NCBI GenBank assembly: GCA_905201915.1
Contig: CAJKQE010000096.1
Span: forward strand, 1-8,462
Direction: 5' to 3'
DNA: 8,462 bases
DNA from: an uncultured Lachnospiraceae bacterium
Lineage (GTDB): Bacteria; Bacillota; Clostridia; Lachnospirales; Lachnospiraceae
The notes below the pieces were generated by a model. It did not search any database, had not been told where the DNA came from, and saw only the letters and a list, made by a program, of their open reading frames with translations. Position numbers and translations under genes: made by a program. Positions 5,986-8,462 of the stretch are shown piece after piece (within the stretch, counting starts at the first letter, position 1; each line of letters begins with the position of its first letter).

Positions 5986-7536
5986 ATGGAGAAGAATAGA
6001 TATGGTCATATTTTAACGGAAAATTTTCAGGAAGCGGTAGGAGCTTGGATTAAAAACTATTCAAATAATATTGCGATTATTGAAGGAGAAAGAAAAATAA
6101 CATATAGAGAATTGGGGAATTTGATTATACGCTGTAGGAAATTCTTTTTTGAACAAGGAGTAAAAAAGGGAGATAATATAGCAGTTCATATGGGAAATCA
6201 TAGTGAATTTATAATGGTTTTTCTTTCATTGGTAACAATGGGGGCGGTTCCTATTTTAATACTCTCTGCCCAAAAGAAAAATGAAGTTCGAGGCATTGTT
6301 CGGGTAGCAACCCCCAAATTATATATTTATGATGCAGCAGTTAGTGTTTTGGGGAGTTTAGTTGCTGAAGGAAATAAAGAACTTAAAGGAATTGAGAAAA
6401 CAATTTTTACAAGTATGCTTGAAAGCTCGGAAGTAGAAAAAACAAAAGAAGAAACGTATAAAGAACAAATTGTACCAGAAGATTTAGCTCTTTTACTTTT
6501 GTCTGGAGGAACTACAGGTATCCCGAAACTGATTCCGAGGACACATGGAGACTATTTATATAATGTAAAAAGAATAACTGAAAGACTTAAATTGACTCAA
6601 GAAAGTGTATTTTTATCGGTTCTTCCAATGGCACATAATTTTGCTCTGGGAAATCCAGGAATTTTGGGAACCTTGTGCTCTGGTGGAACTGTTGTTATTT
6701 GCAATGATATAGCAGCTATGGAAATTTTTTCTTTAATTGAAGAAACAAAAGTAACGTTTACGGCATTTGTGCCGTCAATTTTAAAAATGTGCTTGGAATA
6801 TAGAATACTCGATGATGGAGATGATATTTCTTCTTTGCAGCAGGTACTGGTAGGAGGTGCAATGCTTCCAGAAGAAACCGCCAGACAAGTAGATTTAGTA
6901 CTTGGGGGGAAACTTATACAAGTATTTGGTACTGCAGAAGGATTAATATGTACAAACAGTATGGATGATTCTTATGAAACACGTGTTTCTTGTCAGGGGC
7001 AACCAATTAGCGAATATGATGAGATAAAAATTATAGATAGTGATGGAAAAGAAGTAGCGCAGGGAGAAATTGGTGAATTAATAGTAAAGGGACCATATAC
7101 GATCCAAGAATATTATCGGTTGCTGGATAATGACAAATATTTTAACGAAGAAGGATTCTATTTAAGCGGAGATAAAGTGAGAAAACTTGAGGATGGTAAT
7201 CTAAAAGTTGTGGGGAGGGTTAAAGAACAAATTAATCGAGCAGGAGAGAAGATTATGCCAAGTGAATTAGAAGAACTCATCATTAAGCATCCTGATATTA
7301 TGGACTGCGCAGTTATCGGAATAGAAGACGAAATGTTAGGTAATAAAATTTGTGTTTATGCTGTTGCAAGAAAAAATATTAGTCTTCTGGATATTAGAAA
7401 GCATTTAGAAGAGGCTGGAATTGCTATGTTCAAATTACCGGACGTATTAAGACTTGTAAAAAGGATTCCGGTTACTGCTATGAAAAAAGTTGATAAAGAG
7501 GCGCTACGAATACTGGAAAAGGAGCATTATGAGTAA
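5986..7536 (+). CDS. Aryl-acid AMP ligase (DhbE/EntE family stand-alone adenylation enzyme)
   Basis: A 516-residue adenylating enzyme that should activate an aryl acid with ATP and load it on a carrier protein to start the peptide. The P-loop LSGGTTGIPKLIPRTH (172-187) and LPMAHN (213-218) are close to the 2,3-dihydroxybenzoate and salicylate ligases EntE, DhbE and MbtA. Further core motifs are FGTAEGL (314-320), SGDKV (394-398), GRVKEQINRAGEKI (410-423) and the C-terminal catalytic Lys501 in TAMKKVDKE. Asn218 matches DhbE Asn235, which contacts the 2-hydroxyl of the substrate. The DhbE Ser240 position, usually Ser for dihydroxybenzoate and Cys for salicylate, is Asn223 here, and Ile321 follows the AEGL motif. 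The substrate is therefore uncertain; an aryl or heteroaryl acid with an ortho hydroxyl is my best guess. ATG 5986 follows a TGAGGA site; the stop overlaps the NRPS start by 8 bases. Confidence 0.93.
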   Translation: MEKNRYGHILTENFQEAVGAWIKNYSNNIAIIEGERKITYRELGNLIIRCRKFFFEQGVKKGDNIAVHMGNHSEFIMVFLSLVTMGAVPILILSAQKKNEVRGIVRVATPKLYIYDAAVSVLGSLVAEGNKELKGIEKTIFTSMLESSEVEKTKEETYKEQIVPEDLALLLLSGGTTGIPKLIPRTHGDYLYNVKRITERLKLTQESVFLSVLPMAHNFALGNPGILGTLCSGGTVVICNDIAAMEIFSLIEETKVTFTAFVPSILKMCLEYRILDDGDDISSLQQVLVGGAMLPEETARQVDLVLGGKLIQVFGTAEGLICTNSMDDSYETRVSCQGQPISEYDEIKIIDSDGKEVAQGEIGELIVKGPYTIQEYYRLLDNDKYFNEEGFYLSGDKVRKLEDGNLKVVGRVKEQINRAGEKIMPSELEELIIKHPDIMDCAVIGIEDEMLGNKICVYAVARKNISLLDIRKHLEEAGIAMFKLPDVLRLVKRIPVTAMKKVDKEALRILEKEHYE

Positions 7537-8462
7537 AGAATTATTTATACCAATGTCATCATTACAATGTGCATATATGATTGAGCGGGAAAGAGGTTTG
7601 AAAACCACAGGTACACCCTGTCATGTGTATATGGAATTTGATACGGTCAGTATTAACGAAACTCATTTAAGGAAGGCTTGGGAAACTCTATATGTTAGAC
7701 ACCCGATGATGAGAGCAAAGGCTGAAATGTGTGGACTCTTGAAAATTGAAGAACTTAACGACAGGGAAGCCGAAAGAACCATTAAGATATGGGAAGAAGA
7801 TATTTTTATAAAAGAAAACATGAGAGAAATACTATCACATGAAAAATTAGATATACGAAATGGAATTAATTGTAGGCTTCATCTAATTAAACGCCATCAG
7901 AAAATTGTTCGTCTAGCATTCGATTTAGACTTGACTATGTGTGACGTGTTGAGCTTTTTAATTATATTAAGGGACTTGGGGGAGTTTTATAGGTACTTTA
8001 AGAGGGGGATAATTAGAGAGTACCATTCAAATGAAATCGAGGAGGAGGTTTTGTTATCAGAAAACAGAAAATCGGATAAAGTGTATTGGGAACAGAGACT
8101 AAGAAATAGTGATATTGCTTTTCCTTTAAAGGTAAAAGGAAGTATAGAAGAATTAGTAAAAACTAAATATATCAGTATTAACAGAAAGATGGATAAGAAA
8201 GTGCTGGATAGACTTACTTTAAAGTTAAAAATATCTACCGAAGAAATTTTGTTGATAGTATTTTCCTATACTGTTTTGAAATACACAAAAAAAGAACAAG
8301 TATTAATAAATTTCCCTTTTTCGAATAGAACAAAGGAAAGGCAGAACAGAGTGGGCGATTATACAAAAAGTATTATATATAGATGCGATATAAAGAGAGG
8401 TGTTGCGTTTAATGAATTCTGTAAGGCTATGCATAAGAAATATAAGGAGGATATAAAACACG
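7529..8462 (+). CDS. NRPS beginning with a heterocyclization (Cy) domain, cut by the right edge
   Basis: The frame is open to the edge: 311 codons without a stop. The visible part is most of one Cy domain, the condensation variant that forms a peptide bond to Cys, Ser or Thr and then cyclodehydrates it to thiazoline or oxazoline. Evidence in order: PMSSLQCAYMIERERG near residues 8-23 (Cy form PLTxxQxAYxxGR), RHPMMRA (about 58-64), the hallmark DLTMCDVLS fitting DxxxxDxxS (Asp134, Asp139, Ser142) instead of HHxxxDG, YWEQRL (186-191), NFPFSNRT, and VGDYT (275-279), the GDFT-type Cy motif. ATG 7529 overlaps the ligase stop and has AAAAGGAG (7517-7524) ahead of it. The Cy domain starts immediately, so there is no N-terminal aryl carrier domain as in PchE or MbtB. 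Adenylation and carrier domains should follow beyond the window. Codon use is AT-rich like its neighbours. Confidence 0.92.
   Translation, partial: MSKELFIPMSSLQCAYMIERERGLKTTGTPCHVYMEFDTVSINETHLRKAWETLYVRHPMMRAKAEMCGLLKIEELNDREAERTIKIWEEDIFIKENMREILSHEKLDIRNGINCRLHLIKRHQKIVRLAFDLDLTMCDVLSFLIILRDLGEFYRYFKRGIIREYHSNEIEEEVLLSENRKSDKVYWEQRLRNSDIAFPLKVKGSIEELVKTKYISINRKMDKKVLDRLTLKLKISTEEILLIVFSYTVLKYTKKEQVLINFPFSNRTKERQNRVGDYTKSIIYRCDIKRGVAFNEFCKAMHKKYKEDIKH

Noticed and set aside
5986..7536. Naming the ligase dhbE or entE
   Set aside because: The selectivity residue is Asn rather than Ser or Cys and no dihydroxybenzoate genes are visible, so the substrate cannot be fixed.
7529..8462. Ordinary NRPS condensation domain
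   Set aside because: There is no HHxxxDG motif; DLTMCDVLS and GDYT match the cyclization variant instead.

Overview
The window looks like low-GC Firmicutes DNA, most likely from a gut-type Clostridia (Lachnospiraceae-like) genome. The evidence is indirect: strong AGGAGG-type ribosome sites, AT-rich codon use, an agr-type peptide quorum-sensing locus of clostridial style, and a left-hand gene that resembles the large charged proteins of conjugative elements in these bacteria. All genes read on the + strand. I found no rRNA, tRNA, CRISPR array or transposase, and no gene-free stretch longer than about 200 bases.

Layout. (1) 3-1076: the C-terminal part of a large accessory protein, open at the left edge and closed by a clear intrinsic terminator at 1092-1138. 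(2) 1270-1509: a small XRE-type repressor, preceded by a perfect inverted repeat. (3) 1596-4462: a complete four-gene agr-like system in the order response regulator (LytTR), histidine kinase (GHKL), pro-peptide (AgrD-like), peptidase/exporter (AgrB). The 51-residue pro-peptide gene at 3732-3887 is easy to miss; its predicted five-residue thiolactone ring is C-D-W-L-Y. A long two-part hairpin with a T tract lies between the kinase and the pro-peptide. (4) 4559-8462: the start of a nonribosomal peptide operon running off the right edge: Sfp-type phosphopantetheinyl transferase, type II thioesterase, stand-alone aryl-acid AMP ligase of the DhbE/EntE family, and an NRPS whose first domain is a heterocyclization (Cy) domain with the DxxxxDxxS motif.

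How the parts fit. The AMP ligase should activate an aryl acid and load it on an aryl carrier protein. The Cy domain should join that aryl group to Cys, Ser or Thr and close a thiazoline or oxazoline ring, the chemistry that starts yersiniabactin, pyochelin, mycobactin and vibriobactin. The transferase primes the carriers and the thioesterase clears mischarged ones. The assembly line sits directly downstream of an intact agr circuit, and GTTA/TAAC inverted repeats occur both before the response regulator and before the biosynthetic operon. The simplest inference is cell-density control of an aryl-capped azoline peptide, perhaps a metal chelator. The carrier protein, the A domain of the NRPS, any aryl-acid synthesis genes and any transporter would lie to the right of the window.

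Points that depart from the family norm: Cys replaces Ser as presumed nucleophile of the thioesterase (GHCTG), Asn occupies the Ser/Cys selectivity position of the aryl-acid ligase, Gln replaces Glu in the GVDIE motif of the transferase, and there is no carrier domain ahead of the Cy domain.
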